Positions 36,701 to 49,311 of a stretch of 64,000 nt of DNA are shown piece by piece. A program made the translations under genes and the position numbers. Positions within the stretch are counted from its first letter, which is position 1. Every line of letters starts with the position of its first letter. The notes beneath the pieces are model-generated. The model was not told the DNA's origin, did not search any database, and was given only the letters and a program-made list of their open reading frames with translations. Source of the stretch: Brachionus manjavacas (Eukaryota > Rotifera > Eurotatoria > Ploima > Brachionidae); the NCBI GenBank assembly GCA_019054805.1, contig JAHQIY010000001.1, positions 9,128,501 to 9,192,500 on the forward strand. The letters are read 5' to 3'.

Positions 36701-38622
36701 TGATTAATCAGAAATTCTAATTAAAACTTTGTTCTAGATTCATATTGAATTAATTTTTTATTTGTTTGAAATTGTTGGTTTATGAGAAATTCTAAAGCTG
36801 ATTGTTGAAGACTCAATTCTTCATTTAAAACCTTCTTAAACATAGCCTAAGGTTTTTGTTAGCAAACTTTTCATTCTAAATTTTCATGTTCAATCGATTT
36901 TGATAAAAAAAAAAATCATAAACAATTAGAAATATTCTCATCCATCGAAAAAATTATTCTGAATTATCTTTTCATTTCTTTTTCTATCAGATTGTTATCA
37001 TACTAAAATTTGTACATTAAAATAGTATGCTAAGGCTTCATAGAACAGATAATTATTTTAAAAAAATTTTATATTCCTAATTTTATTATACGTTCAAAAA
37101 AAAATGAGTTGAGCAAATCATCAAAATTTTTTAAACTAAAAATGCTGAATTTATTTATTTTCTCATTTTCTAATATTTTTTTCTAAGGTTTAACTATTTG
37201 TGACAGCTAAAAAGTCTAATGAAAACTTTAATGATTAAAGGAAATTTTGATGCGAAAATTTATAAATTCTAATAAACGCCTCTACTCGGCGATTATCAAT
37301 TGATTCTGAATCTTAGTTGATTTAACACTACAAAAATATTGTTTCAGATACTTTTAAAATCCTAAAACTAAAACTAGCTCGGCAATTTTATTAGCCGAAT
37401 CTAAAATTTCACAAAAATCAAAAAGGATATAACAGATTTTATTATTTAAAAAAATACGCATTATTAAAATAATTCATAAAATTTTAGCTATAAAGACAAT
37501 CCCATTTACTTAATGGTCAGTATTGCTCATAAGCTTACTTATCTTTGATTTATTAATTGCTTTTTTGTTTTTTTTTTAATCTGCAAAATAAAATAAATTT
37601 GTTTATAAATACATTTATCTCACATTCTAATCAAAGCCTCTGAGATCAAAATAGGCAAAATATATCTCAAAGAAGCTTTTTGAATTTGTCTTAAAAAAAA
37701 TTTTGATCTACATTAAAAAATATATGTACTTATTTTTAGTAACTTGTAATTATATAATTTAATTTAATTGAAAACAAGTAAATCTAATCTATCTGGCGTG
37801 ATCTGCAAAAATTTTATAAAATTTAGATTAGAAGGCATACATTTTGGAATGAAGACTATTCAGTTTAAATAAATGAGAAGCAGATACAAGAAGTACAAAA
37901 AATTTCTTAAAATAATCACTATGTAGAAATTTTAGATTAATTTCAAAATAATTGACTCAAAAATAAAATTCAAATTTAAAAAGCAATTTTTAATTCTAAC
38001 TAGACAAATTGAAACAACTTAAAATTAAATAGCTAATTATTTTGATGTTCTTTTTTTTAATGATGTAGGCATATTTGTTTGTTAAAAAAGACCAAAATAC
38101 ATTACAAAATAATGAAAATATTTCAAGAGTTTTCTAAATGAACATTACGATTAATACTCAGAGAAAAAATGATATTTAATCTTTAGCATTGTGGTATAGA
38201 TGAGAATAATGCAGCCTAAATATTATCTATCTCTGAGATTTTTTTAATTACAATAAATACGGCCCTCTGATTTGCATTTAAATTAATTCTTAAAACAATC
38301 TTTGCATGACGTCAAAAGAGCTTCTTGTTTGATAATATTTAACTTTTATGAATTAATAATAGCATATACCACCAGTTCGTATCTATTTTTTTCTCTCAAG
38401 AGCTTTAATCATGTAAATTTTTTATCATAAATTGAAATTAAATAGATAGATTTATCATATTTTTGAAAGGAAGAAGAAATAATCAAACATATTTGCATTT
38501 TATTTCCTTTGATAATTTGAAATTCTCAGCTATCGGCTTGTGCACAAATTAACTTTATGAATTCATTTGTAGAATCGGAATTTGTAATAAAAAAATTAAC
38601 AAAAATCAATGAATTTATCTAG
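33771..38622. other. AT-rich gene-free stretch upstream of the diacylglycerol kinase
   Basis: No exon, RNA gene or recognisable transposon was found. Open frames are short and low-complexity. If the kinase has further 5' exons they should lie here, but I could not identify a C1 domain (no Cys/His-rich segment) in any frame by eye. Confidence 0.45.
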
Positions 38623-38745
38623 ATGAAATTGAGATATAAATGGTTAAAAAATAAGCCCAAGCCTATACCATGGTTGGATGCAGCCAGTCTTATAGCTTTG
38701 TCTGATTTTAAGGCTGCAGGTTGTCAAACATCCGAAATTATTTAA
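38623..38745 (+). other. Short open reading frame in a local GC-richer island
   Basis: A 40-codon ATG-to-TAA frame containing KNKPKPIPWLDAASLIALSD and FKAAGCQTSEII. It stands out because the surrounding 7 kb is almost coding-free and far more A/T-rich. It could be a small exon, a transposon scrap or chance. No family recognised. Confidence 0.25.
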
Positions 38746-40559
38746 ATCAAGTGACTTACAGACGAAATAAAAAAAAATTGTATAATTTAAAATCTCATCT
38801 TGAAGGCAACGATAATTTTAAGCTTTTTCGAGTGAACCCAAGCTATCAAACTGTATCCTATGCTTCTAATTCTTCTTTCATTCTCAAAATTTAATCGACC
38901 CTAAAATATTAATTTAAATTCAAAAGTTAAAATTTATTATTCGAATCAATTGTGACTGAATGTTGATTATAATCATAAAGCAAATATTTTATTCATGATT
39001 AAAAGCTATTAAAAAATAACATCCCGGAAAAACAAATTTTCTTCTTATTAGGAAAGACAGGCAAAAAGGCGTGTTTAATTTAAAAAATAAATACAAATTA
39101 AGCCTGTCACAAAGATAGAAATTAGTTGAATAAAAATAATTTAAATTAGATTTTCTAAATAAAGCCTAAATTTAATACTTAACTTTTCGGCATATTTTAA
39201 AATGAAATTAATAATTAATTAATCATTTAAATTCAAAGTCTCTTAGAAAATTTTAAATAATTTTTTTTATTTTAAATACTATGGTTTATGAGTTGTCAAT
39301 TTACTTATCAAAATAATCAAGAATAATTTGATACTGTAGACAGAAATAAAGACGACGAATTTTCATTTTTTTTGGGTAAGATTAAATAATTTTTTTTAAT
39401 CGATCAAAACAATTTTTAACATTAGATAATTTGCTTACATATTGTTCTAGAAAAATTTAAAGATTCAAATTACAAGAGAACATTTTTCTTCAAATAAATA
39501 CCAGATTATGATCAGTAACAAATGGCTTCTCAAAATAATCGATAAAATAATTTTGTTTGATTTAATAAAATAATATAAAAGTATTAAATAAATTATTTGA
39601 AGAAGCCTAATATTACCAATTTTATTAGTTTTATTTTATTAAATAGAAAGATATATTTGTGAAAAACGGGTAATTTTATTTCAAAGATAGAATTTTTTAC
39701 AGCCCTTTTTGTTGTATTAAGTGCAAAAGAATACAAAATTTGAACTTATTTTATTTTAAATAAGCTTTTATTTGATTGCAATTCGATCTATTTGAAACAA
39801 TTAGATAATTGCCAAAGTTTTTCATTTTATCATGAAATATCAAGTTTTAAAAATATCTTCATTATCTTATAGTCGCATCTTTTTTAAAACTATTCAACAA
39901 AAATCATCCTAAACCAAAGTATTTTTAATTTTAGAAAAGTATCTACGAATTAAATTTAGAACTGATGAATCAAGTTTTAATTAAATAATTATTTATTTAT
40001 TTATTTATTTTTATTGATATGTGTTGTTTTTAAGAGTAATCTTAAATGATATTATTTTACAATTGGATTTATTCATCAATAAATAAATTTTGTAGAATTG
40101 TAAAATAACAGAACTGGTTTGGAATGATTTATTTTTAATCGAGGCTAAAATTCGCTTATTTGACTCGAGATTTAATGTGCTTATTGAATTTTAATTTCTG
40201 AAGACAAGAACTAATCTTATCATCATCATGTACTGATAAATGCTAATTTGAAGAAGCATTAAAAAAATATATTTTGATTATTCAATAGGGAAAATTAATG
40301 ACTATAGGAAAACGCATAAGTCAGTTTAGTAAAGCAATCACATTTTTTTAATTTTAATAATAAAATTTAGTTTTTTGTTATAGAAAAAATAATTGGAATT
40401 CAAAGGCATCAAGCTACGTAAAATTTTTTTTCTTTTTTCTATTTTCAGTTAAGTAAAAATTAGTTTAATATTTAGGTTAGCTATTTATTATTATATTTTA
40501 TTAGCTTCCTTGAAAAAAAAAAGTTGAAAATAAAATAAAAAAAATTGATCACCGTATTC
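38746..40559. other. AT-rich stretch with nothing recognised
   Basis: No coding, RNA or repeat feature could be supported on either strand. Confidence 0.45.
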
Positions 40560-41880
40560 CCTTGTTACAAACAATCACACATTCGCATTGTGAGTGAAAT
40601 GGGCTGGTTCGGAGACATCTCATATGAAAAAATTCCCACAGCTTTTGTACTTAAGTTGAGCTTGATAATTTTTACCTTGGTCTGACAAAAAAGCCTCAAA
40701 GACACTAAATAAATAAATAAACCTATATAAATGATGTGCTGTTGCTTGGGCGTCAATGTTTTTTAGGGTAATAAGGACAATCGATTTTGTAAAATGAACG
40801 GAAATACCAATATCTACTTTATACCGAATTTTCTAGCTTTTAGGGGTGCAAGGATTTCAGTGGTGACTATTTCTAGGGGATGACTTAGCCTGAGTGGTTT
40901 AGGGGTATTTAAGAGAACTTTTTGGATAGGACATTCTCTGAGATAAAATGCGCTGATTAATGAAGATTTTTCTGTCCGAGTGTGCTATTATCCAAAAAAC
41001 ATGTTTTTTATTTTCTCGAATGTTTTGTCGAAATTAAGACCAGCTTTAATATCATGCAGCGGAAGACTATGTTTCCAAATTATTTAATAAATTTTCGATA
41101 ATGTGAAGCCATACTTATGAAGGACAACATTTCTTCTTCTTTTAAAAGAAATTTTGTCTTAAATTTATTAAATTTCTTAATTTTTAATTTTATTTTTTTT
41201 ATACTTTATTCTGAAGGAGCTCTAGCTCGGTACAGAAAACAATTAAAAAAGTGGAGAAAATGTTCCACGATTGTCTCGGAAAATATAATTTTTATTAATT
41301 GCTATCAATGTAAATTATCAAGAATTTTTCGTGAAATTCTTCAAAAATACTGTTCATAAATCTTTGGAAAGTTGCTTCTGAATTTTTGAGACACATTGGC
41401 ATCACGTTGAATTCGAACAGGACATATTCACAATTAAATGCTGTGAATTGTTGACTAGGTTGGTCAATCAGGATTTGAATAAACCCCGAATGAAAGGTGA
41501 TTTGAGAAAACCTTTGCCTTTTTGAGGCAAAGTGATGAGTGATGTCTTTTGTGGAAAGGGTGATTGTCTTTAATGCTTCTAACGGTTAATTTTTCGTAGT
41601 CTATTGTCATTCAAATCCCCACGTATGGTTTTTGACCAAATGTTTTTGTAAATTGAAAGATGATTTTGCTGGGCTTATGAGATTTGCGTACAACATTTCA
41701 TTTGTTAGCTTTCTGAATCCTTCTTTCTTAGCGTGGGACTGGACTTATTCTAATGTGGAATGGTGTTTCATCTGTTTACACTTTTTAAGAGTAGTGTCGC
41801 TTGTTGTTGGTGTGAGGTATGTTATTTGGTTTTCTATTCAGTGGCGCCGTCAGAAGATAAAAATGGTGTGGTGAAAATAC
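40560..41880 (-). mobile_element. Degenerate Ty3/gypsy-type LTR retrotransposon pol remnant
   Basis: On the minus strand, broken frames at about 41720-41300 read KKEGFRKLTNEMLYANLISP and, further on, FEFNVMPMCLKNSEATFQRF. These are positions typical of Ty3/gypsy reverse transcriptase. At about 40900-40570 a second block (LEIVTTEILAPLK..., LSDQGKNYQAQL, HFTHNANV) resembles the integrase core. RT before IN is the gypsy order. Multiple stops and shifts show it is inactive. No LTRs or envelope-like frame were recognised. A LINE 3' tail interrupts it. Confidence 0.65.
41120..41250 (+). mobile_element. LINE family A 3' tail inserted in the gypsy remnant
   Basis: Contains TTATTCTGAAGGAGCTCTAG followed by CTCGGTACAG and an A-rich end, the 3'-terminal signature shared with copies near 18040, 31860, 57470 and 58080. 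Confidence 0.6.
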
Positions 41881-41904
41881 CTAGAAATGGAATAGATGAA
41901 TATT

Positions 41905-43420
41905 CGTAGCCCATGCCTGGGTTATGCAGATGATCTTAAAATGATTGGAGTCATAAATAACAAAGCCGAAAAGATTTCAAAGCAATTACAGGAAGATTTA
42001 GACATATTGAATGAATGGTCAATAGATGGTCGACGAAAATTAATGTTTTAAAATGTAAAACAATATATATTGGAAAAAACAGAGAGAAAATGGAATATAT
42101 TTTATTGAATGAAGGAAAAAAAGTTACGTAAATAGAAACACTGATTGAAAAAGATCTGTATTCGTATCTAATGATCTCAAATGGAACAAGCCATGTAGGG
42201 CGGCAGTGGCAAGAGAAAATAGGATTCTTGGACAAATCCAGAACTATTTTTATGCCTAGATCAGACTACGCTGAAACTTTTATACACTAGTCTAGTAAGA
42301 CCACATCTTGAATACGCAGTGAGTATATGGAGTCCTGCTACAAAGTCCGAAATATTAAATTCAGATAAAGAAAGGGTGCAAAAAAGGGCAACAAAATTAG
42401 TCAAATGGTTGAGAAACGTTTCATATGAGGATAGACTAAATACTTTACAAAACGACCTGGATTCATTACAAATGGACCTGGACAATGTAGAATCTTGGTC
42501 TAAGGAGTGGATGATGCAGCTCAATTACGATAAGTGTAAAATTATGCACATCGGAAAAGCAAACCCCAAAATTGAGTAAAACTAACGGCCTTAACTTCGG
42601 GAGAAGCCCATGTGCTGAACACAACTGACCTTGAGAAAGATTTGGGTGTATAAATCTCGGCCGACTTAAGATGGAAACCTCAAGTCGATTTTGCAGCAGC
42701 CAAAGGTAATCGTATGTTGGCAATTCTTAAGAACACTTTTATTTCCCGAGATTCTAAACTGTGGAAAAACTTGTACACAACGTACATTAGACCACAACTA
42801 GAGTTTTCAGTCCCTGTATAGAGTCCCTATCTAAAAGCGGACATTAACAAGCTCGAAAAAGTACAACGTAGAGCCACTAAAGTTGCCAATAACCTTTGTC
42901 ACCTGAGCTACGAAAAAAGACGAGAAATACTTGGACTCACTCTTCTTAGCGATAGGCGTATCCGCGGCGATCTCATTACAAAATTTAAAAAAGAAAAGAG
43001 ACTCGAAGTAATTGATTGGCACATTTCACCATTAAGCGTTGAGCCCAGAGCAAATCACAGGCGAAGATATAGACGAGAAATGTTAGGGATCTAAGGATAC
43101 CCATGGCACACAGTTAAATTACTACTACTACTACTACTACTTTGAGACTTACAAGTCTAGAAGATTGTAGAACTAGAGGAGATCTCATTCAAATGTACAA
43201 AATAATCAATGGTCTAGAGAAAATTAATCTAGTGAATGGCATAAATTCTGCTAAAAGTTTGGCACTAAATTTAAGAAGGAAAAATAATATGAGGCTTAAA
43301 AGAGAATTGACTAAACGCGGCTCACACAGATACAATTTCCTTACAAATCGAGTAGTGTCAAAATAGAATAACCTGTCACAGAACAGTGTCAGTTCTAAAT
43401 CGATTTCCATACAAAAATTT
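41905..43420 (+). mobile_element. CR1-like LINE copy split by a second LINE
   Basis: The outer copy starts with the catalytic LGYADDLKMIGVI near 41920, passes LVRPHLEYAVSIWSPATKSE (42295) and RATKLVKWLRNVSYEDRLN (42385). It stops at about 42438 and resumes at 43142 with RLTSLEDCRTRGDLIQMYKI to about 43420. The break falls inside the otherwise continuous SYEDRLNTL|RLTSLED motif. Frames are interrupted by stops. Confidence 0.8.
42438..43141 (+). mobile_element. Nested CR1-like LINE with (ACT)n tail
   Basis: Fills the gap in the outer copy. It begins with LDNVESWSKEWMMQLNYDKC (RT thumb region, thus 5'-truncated), carries the degenerate C-terminal region and ends in an ACT-repeat tail at about 43122-43141. 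TACTTT appears at both junctions, consistent with a short target duplication. Confidence 0.8.
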
Positions 43421-44059
43421 TGATATGATCTTCTTTTAGAGTATTGAATGATGGAAGCAAGTTTTTTTCTAAAATTCATAATCAGTTATTTAATCATAAT
43501 AAATGGCGATTTTACAAGAGTTTTAGAGTCTTCTTTAGAAATATGTGTTGTGCTAGCCCATATACTTTTATTCTATCACTTTCAAGATTTTCTGAGAGTA
43601 AATTTTTGGTGTATTTATTTTCTATTAGTCTGATTCTTCTAAAATATAAACATTTCTCTTAGAATTAAGCCTTTCGTCAAAAATAGAAAAAATTCATCGC
43701 TCATTCACCATCAAATTTCAATAGAACCACTTCCTTGCTTGGTTCGTTTAATTCTAAATTATTGATTAAACTATCGGACGGAATCCATCTTATCTAAATT
43801 CAGATTTTTTTGTTGTCTACTTTAATGTTGCGAACTCAACCCAAAAGTCAAAAATTAAAAATCAATGACTCTTCAGAGAGTCATTAGAAAAACATTGAAA
43901 ATTTAAAGATTTCATGATGAAATATTGGGCAAAAAAGTCATCAAAGAAGTCTTCCTTAGAAAATCATTACTTTTTTATTAATTTTAAACAATTCTAAATA
44001 AACCGACAGTTAAAAAAATTCCCATCTTTTTCACTGAAATTTCGATTAAACGATATTTT
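43421..44059. other. Degenerate sequence between LINE copies
   Basis: Open frames around 43440-43660 are A/T-rich with no motif. 43670-43940 resembles 25480-26400 and includes a small AATGACTCT...AGAGTCATT hairpin, so it is probably an old repeat. Confidence 0.35.
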
Positions 44060-44324
44060 AATGACATGTTATCCAAAATTGAGCACTGTTTAAAAAAAAA
44101 ATCAATTTTAGTGATACGTAATAAAGTGAACACATTTTAAAACTATTAACAATTGTTAAAGCTTATATAAAATTCTTTAAAAAATGAAAATTGAATTAAC
44201 TATGTTTAAGTTGGATGTTTTTTTTTTTAACATGGGTCAAATTTATTCATTTTTTAAGACATGTCATTAAAATTGAACATTACTCTTTTTTTAAACCAGT
44301 GCTCATTTTTAGTGACATGTCATT
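44060..44324. repeat. MITE-like element with about 40-bp inverted repeats (ACATGTCA motifs)
   Basis: The left arm starts AATGACATGTTATCC and includes GAGCACTG. The complement of the right arm starts AATGACATGTCACTA and also includes GAGCACTGG, then a run of A; identity is roughly 85% over 40 bp. Extra ACATGTCA palindromes occur at 44260 and 44340. No coding capacity. The superfamily is unclear. Confidence 0.55.
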
Positions 44325-44499
44325 TTTTGATTTAGTAACATGTCACTAAATTCGGATAATTGCGTTATAAAAATGTTTTTGTTCCTCTGAATTTTTCAAT
44401 ATATTGGTAAATAAAGACACGTGAATATTTATTTTTGTCCAATTTTAATTTTAACCAAGAAATTGAAATTGTTTTTGTAGCTAAAATTATTTTTTTATC

Positions 44500-45045
44500 A
44501 CAATATCCGAGCAAAAAAGGTGACGTAAAAGCGTTGGAAAAAGGACAAGAGTGTGCAACGAAAATTTCTTGGTCATTAAGAGAAATTTCATAAGAGGAAA
44601 GGCTTACCAAATTGGGTTTAACAAAACTTAGTGAGAGAAGAGTGAGAGGTGATTTGATTGAGGTTTTTAAAGTGATTAACGGTCATGAAATAGTGTCGTT
44701 TACCAGAGAACTTCTGGATCCTTTTGGCAGGAATGGACCGATACCGAGGTTAAGAGGAAACAGCGCAAAAGTTCAAAGAGATAGTTTTTTAATCAGCACA
44801 AAAAAGAAATGATTTTTCTGCCGCAGTGAGTGCTAGACACGTTTTTTTCACGAACAGAGTAGCTCCGCACTGGAATAGACTCTCTGAGGAGGTGGTTAAA
44901 GCTAAGACAGTTAATGGCTTCAAAGAAGCATTATATATGTTTAACAGAATTGGCTGCTAAAGCTTCATACGCCTTTAAGAGGTGATGAGCTCAGATTTCC
45001 TACTTGTTAGGATTTTGCAGCAAGAACTACTACTACTACTAATGT
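44500..45045 (+). mobile_element. CR1-like LINE C-terminal fragment with (ACT)n tail
   Basis: Encodes EERLTKLGLTKLSERRVRGD LIEVFKVINGHE and, after frame breaks, NRVAPHWNRLSEEVVKAK, i.e. the conserved end of the LINE ORF2. The 3' UTR ends in (ACT)n at about 45025-45041, like the nested copy at 43141. Confidence 0.75.
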
Positions 45046-45849
45046 TGTTATTCTCTCAATAACTACAACACTGACTCTAGCCAACTTAAATGACTGTAGT
45101 TTCACAGTGCAATACTATAATCTGATGCGTCTAGCAAGTCGTTAATCAATGTTAACATTTAACACTGTATAAAGCATTAGTCATTTGGATTTATAATTTG
45201 TTTTCTCTTCTTATACCTATTTTTTATCTTCTTTATTATTTGTCTAGGCTAAAAATGGTCTTTTATTAATAAGGTTATTATTAAATTAATTACTTAATAT
45301 TGTGTTATAACCGCGAACTACCAGGTCCGAAAAATAAAATATAAGATTAAGGCTTATAAGAACTAATTTAAAAAATTAATTTATTTTATAAAAATGCTAC
45401 ATGCATTTGAAATAGACTTTGATTAATAAACAACATTTTTGGTTGAAAAAAAAATATTCTCATTTAAAAACCTTTTTTGACCTTAGAATTATTTCCAAAT
45501 TATAAAATGCTTGATTTGGGAAGTAAATCTGCTAGTAATTTTATTGAAAGATTGGACGCTCGAGTAATTACTAGATAAAGATAAAGACCGAAAAGAAAGA
45601 AAAAGGTGCTAAATATTTTGGAGTTTAGAGGTCATTTTAAGATATTAAATATGTTTTTCGAACTAAAATATATAGTATTTTATATTGAAAAAGACTTTTG
45701 TTGATAAAAAAATATCTTTATTTTAATAAAATCGTTTCATACGCTTTATCATATAGATATATTCAATTATTTAATTTATTTTTTTTCTATTTATTAACAG
45801 TGATTTTATTCTTTTATTTAATTTCTAAAGAATCAATGTAACGCAAAAA

Positions 45850-46690
45850 TAAGACGAAGAATATTGCCATTCAGACAACACCGAGGTTTTCCCAAGATTG
45901 TTTTTAACAAGAAAATCATTTGTGTATTGGGACGCCCAATCATTCTTGCAACTTTACAAAACATATGTTAGACCGCATCTAGAATACTGTGTGTCTGTCT
46001 GGAATCCTTACTTAAAAAATGATATATTTAAACTAGAAAAAGTTCAAAGACGAGCAACGAAATTAGTTCTACAAATTAGAAATTTGAATTATGAGTCAAG
46101 GCTAGCTAATCTGGAATTAGAAACTCTAAAAGAAAGGCGACAGCGAGGAGATATGATACAATTTTATAAATCCAAAACAAATTTAATAAAATCAATTGGT
46201 ATTATAATGCAGAGTTAAGTGCTTCAGTGAATAATGATGATTCAAGTGGAGGTGTTAGGCGAGCGAAGCATCGAATTCGCTCGCAGATAACAAAATGTGA
46301 AGTAAGGCGAAACTTCCTATCTAACAGAATAGTTAATAAATGGAATGCCTCACCAACGTCGGTTGTAACACCAAGTTCGATCAACTAGTTCAAAAACAGA
46401 CTAGATAATGTCGGTAGACACAGAAAAAAACAATAAAAAAAGTGAAAAGTCAATGGTCTATACATTTAAAAGTAAAGAAGCATAATTATTAGTTTTGTGA
46501 AAAAGAGGCATATTATTGTGTAACGGTAACATCCAATAAAGAAGATAAACCAAATCAAATACGTCGGTAGAAATAAACTAAAAGTATTAAAAGTCTACTA
46601 TAGCGGTACTACGTCAGTCGTTAATTTAGTTAAACTAAATTGACCATAGAATATAAACTATTATTATTATTTTTATAAAGAAAGAAAATT
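45850..46690 (+). mobile_element. CR1-like LINE C-terminal fragment with ATT-rich tail
   Basis: QSFLQLYKTYVRPHLEYCVS, then KVQRRATKLVLQIRNLNYES and LETLKERRQRGDMIQFYK are followed, after a frameshift, by RRNFLSNRIVNKWNASP. The element ends near a TATTATTATTATT run at about 46660. Stops and shifts indicate an inactive copy. Confidence 0.75.
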
Positions 46691-47459
46691 ATTTCCTATC
46701 CAGAGAGAAAGCTTAACCTGTACAAATGCTGTTTTTATTATCGTTATTAGACTAAATTTCGAATTGAAAAAAGCCGCATTGCTCCTAAAATAATAGATTG
46801 AAATAGTTTAAAGTTAATTTTTTTTAGCTAAAATTTCATTTTCTAAAACATTTTAGGACTGAAACAAGTAATTTTTATCCAAAGTTAGATAAACATTTTA
46901 ATTACCTCTTACAATTCATAAAATTTGAATAAATTTTTGAAAAATTAGAATTTTGACTTAAGATTTTGAAAAGGCATTTGGAAAAAATTTGCTTAATTTT
47001 TTGTTTGCAGTGCGAATTATACTAGAGCTTATTAGAACAAAATGAAATTTAAGAAAAGTTTGAAACATGGGCACATTAAAATTTTATATTGCATAAACAT
47101 AAGAAATAAAAGATAGGTAAAGGTTATAAAAAGTGTTTTAAGCTTAATTATAGTTAATTTGGAAATTTTTTAGCTCGGTGAAAAATCAAGCTGTTATGGT
47201 AACTATTTATTTTAATGAAATATTGTCGAAAAAAAAATTAGTCAGTAATTATATGACAACCATTTAGAAATTAAAAACTTTCTTTTAAGAAAAAAATCAA
47301 AATTCGAAGGCTTTGTCAAGAAAAGCTTATTTTCAAATTGTTAGATTACATCTATATTATTTAAGGTAAATATTGATTTACTCTCACATCGCTGCCAAAA
47401 CAATCCTGAAACTCTTTGCTCAAAATCTGTTTACCAAACTTGGTAATTAAATTATAAAC
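46691..47459. other. Intergenic, upstream of the 280-codon gene
   Basis: No feature recognised; presumably contains the promoter of the gene starting at 47460. Confidence 0.4.
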
Positions 47460-48302
47460 ATGACAACCGTTAACAATAAAGAACTTATTGGTCCTACTCC
47501 TCGAATTCCTTTAACAGGCTTCACCGAAAAACCCATTAACCGCTTGGCTAGCACTCGACTTCAGCCTAATATTTTAACCATTGAGACAAATCATGTAAAA
47601 AGAGACATAAAAAAGAACATAAGAGAAATAAATCCTTTGTTAGAGTATCAATTATGGCTTGAAGCAGGCAAAATGGACAAGTCTCTAATTAAATCCATCA
47701 ATTCAAATGAGAACCTGAGTTTCAATTCTAACATTTGGAGGAATTATCGAAGCTCTGCGGGTTTATATGAAGAAAAAAAAAGTGGAGTAAGTGAATCAAT
47801 TGCTTCCTTGTATCCCGTTAACATACCACCACCGTCTCAAATAGGCTCCAATTCTTTAAAGCGATATTACGAGCAGAATAAAAGCATCTTCAAGTCGGAA
47901 GAGGCATTCAAACAGGCCATGGATAAAGTTGATAAAGAAGCTACTTTAATGAAGTATTTGAGACTTAAATCCGAAATGAGAAACCCCCCATTGGACTATG
48001 ATGGAAATATTTTACCCCCGAAAAATTTCCGAAAATATCCGCCTTTAAATACAAAGAATAATTTGGAACCTGTTGAGGACTATAATTCAAGGTCTTATCC
48101 ACACTTGGGATTTTTACCAGCTCCTAAAATTGAAACAAGTGATTCTTTTATTGCAAATGAGAAAATAAAAATAGATGCGACTAGAATAAGGATGAAGCGC
48201 TTTATGCCTCTAAAGACTTATACCAAAAAGCCTAATGTTGAACAAATTACCGATGAGCGTATCACTGGCAATACCTTCAGTAAATCTGAATCCATCAAAT
48301 AA
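47460..48302 (+). CDS. Intronless protein of unknown function, 280 aa
   Basis: A single uninterrupted frame from ATG to TAA, with an AATAAA poly(A) signal 14 bp after the stop. Base composition is distinctly richer in G and C than its flanks, as expected of real coding sequence. The protein is hydrophilic, basic and Pro/Asn/Lys-rich, with no signal peptide or membrane segment. Notable segments are PTPRIPLTGFTEKPINRL at the N-terminus, a charged helical stretch KSEEAFKQAMDKVDKEATLM (about residues 143-162) and LDYDGNILPPKNFRKYPPL. The mix of short Pro-rich motifs and a central helix is reminiscent of small ciliary or microtubule-associated proteins, but I recognise no family. Lack of introns is unusual beside its multi-exon neighbours, so a retrogene is possible. 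Confidence 0.8.
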   Translation: MTTVNNKELIGPTPRIPLTGFTEKPINRLASTRLQPNILTIETNHVKRDIKKNIREINPLLEYQLWLEAGKMDKSLIKSINSNENLSFNSNIWRNYRSSAGLYEEKKSGVSESIASLYPVNIPPPSQIGSNSLKRYYEQNKSIFKSEEAFKQAMDKVDKEATLMKYLRLKSEMRNPPLDYDGNILPPKNFRKYPPLNTKNNLEPVEDYNSRSYPHLGFLPAPKIETSDSFIANEKIKIDATRIRMKRFMPLKTYTKKPNVEQITDERITGNTFSKSESIK

Positions 48303-48316
48303 TTTTAGTTTTGCAA

Positions 48317-48322
48317 AATAAA
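48317..48322 (+). other. Poly(A) signal of the 280-aa gene
   Basis: AATAAA 14 bp downstream of the TAA stop codon. Confidence 0.5.
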
Positions 48323-48427
48323 GTGTAAATATTTTTTTTAATTTAATAATTAAATAGATTGAATAAAATAAATTTTGATTGTTTTTAATTTTAATTATTT
48401 TTCATAATTTAAAATAATCTTATCCTA

Positions 48428-48520
48428 GTTGATAATAATAATAATAATAATAATAAGCTACAACGGGGGTTCCTGTAGAGCAAGACCCGAAGGCTTCGCT
48501 ATGGTAGCTAAAAAGAGTTT
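48428..48520 (-). mobile_element. LINE 3'-terminal scrap with (ATT)n
   Basis: On the minus strand a GC-richer segment (CTACCATAGCGAAGCC ... GTTGTAGCTT) runs into an ATT repeat. Its layout matches the family B 3' end at 30640-30720 (CTACCATAGG...GTCGTAGCTTT then ATT repeats), though diverged. Confidence 0.5.
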
Positions 48521-49311
48521 ATCAATTATTTGTTTTAATTGTTTAGTTTTTAGTTACTTTTTAATTTTTAAATATTTCCATTTTAAAATTTATTTTTAAC
48601 TTGAAAGTATAATATTATTAAAGTAAAGAAAGCATTTGTGGATTGTTGAAAAGCAAGTATTTAAAATCGGTTTTGTGGAATTCAGCAAAAAAGAACAGAA
48701 CGATCTTGAAAAATCAAATAAAACTTTTTCTCCAACTATTAGGTTGTTTAATAAGTTTTTTCGTCGATTTTTGAATGAAAAAATCTCATCAAAGATTAAA
48801 CTTTTTTATGCAATGTTGTACATCATTTGAAAGAGCAACTCTTGTTCTTTCATTATTTACAGATTTAACTTTTTAATTCTAGGAAACAAGATATTTGAGT
48901 TTTATTATTTTGTTTTGTTATCCTGTTTATTAAAAATGTATTTTAGTAATAAAATCAAAAACTAGGGTTATTTCTGTAAATTTAAGTTCAAGGTATATCA
49001 AAGATCATTTGATTATGTGTTCTTTACATTTGGTAAACCAAAAATTCGTTTTTTGATGTAATTTTTAGTTATTCATATTAAATCCAGTCGAACACATCTG
49101 GTAATTTTTAGACGATTTTGGTCTAAAAGTTGATTTTTATTGAAACTAAAACTAAAGAGATTTGAAAAATGAGTCTAGGAAAAGGCTCGTTGATCAAAAT
49201 AAACCAATAAAGCTCTCTTTTAAAAATTGAATAGATTTTGTGATGAAGCTCCTTAAACTTTTTACACTCCCTTTGTTTATTAACAATTCTATCTAATTTG
49301 TATCTGTTTTT
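48521..49311. other. AT-rich intergenic sequence
   Basis: No supported feature. A 64-codon frame at 48636-48830 lacks motifs and is probably chance. Confidence 0.4.

Noticed and set aside
40560-41880. An active retrovirus-like element
   Set aside because: Only broken pol pieces remain, without LTRs or other genes. Treated as a dead Ty3/gypsy remnant.
48636-48830. 64-codon plus-strand frame after the unknown gene
   Set aside because: No motif, no composition signal, sits beside a LINE tail.
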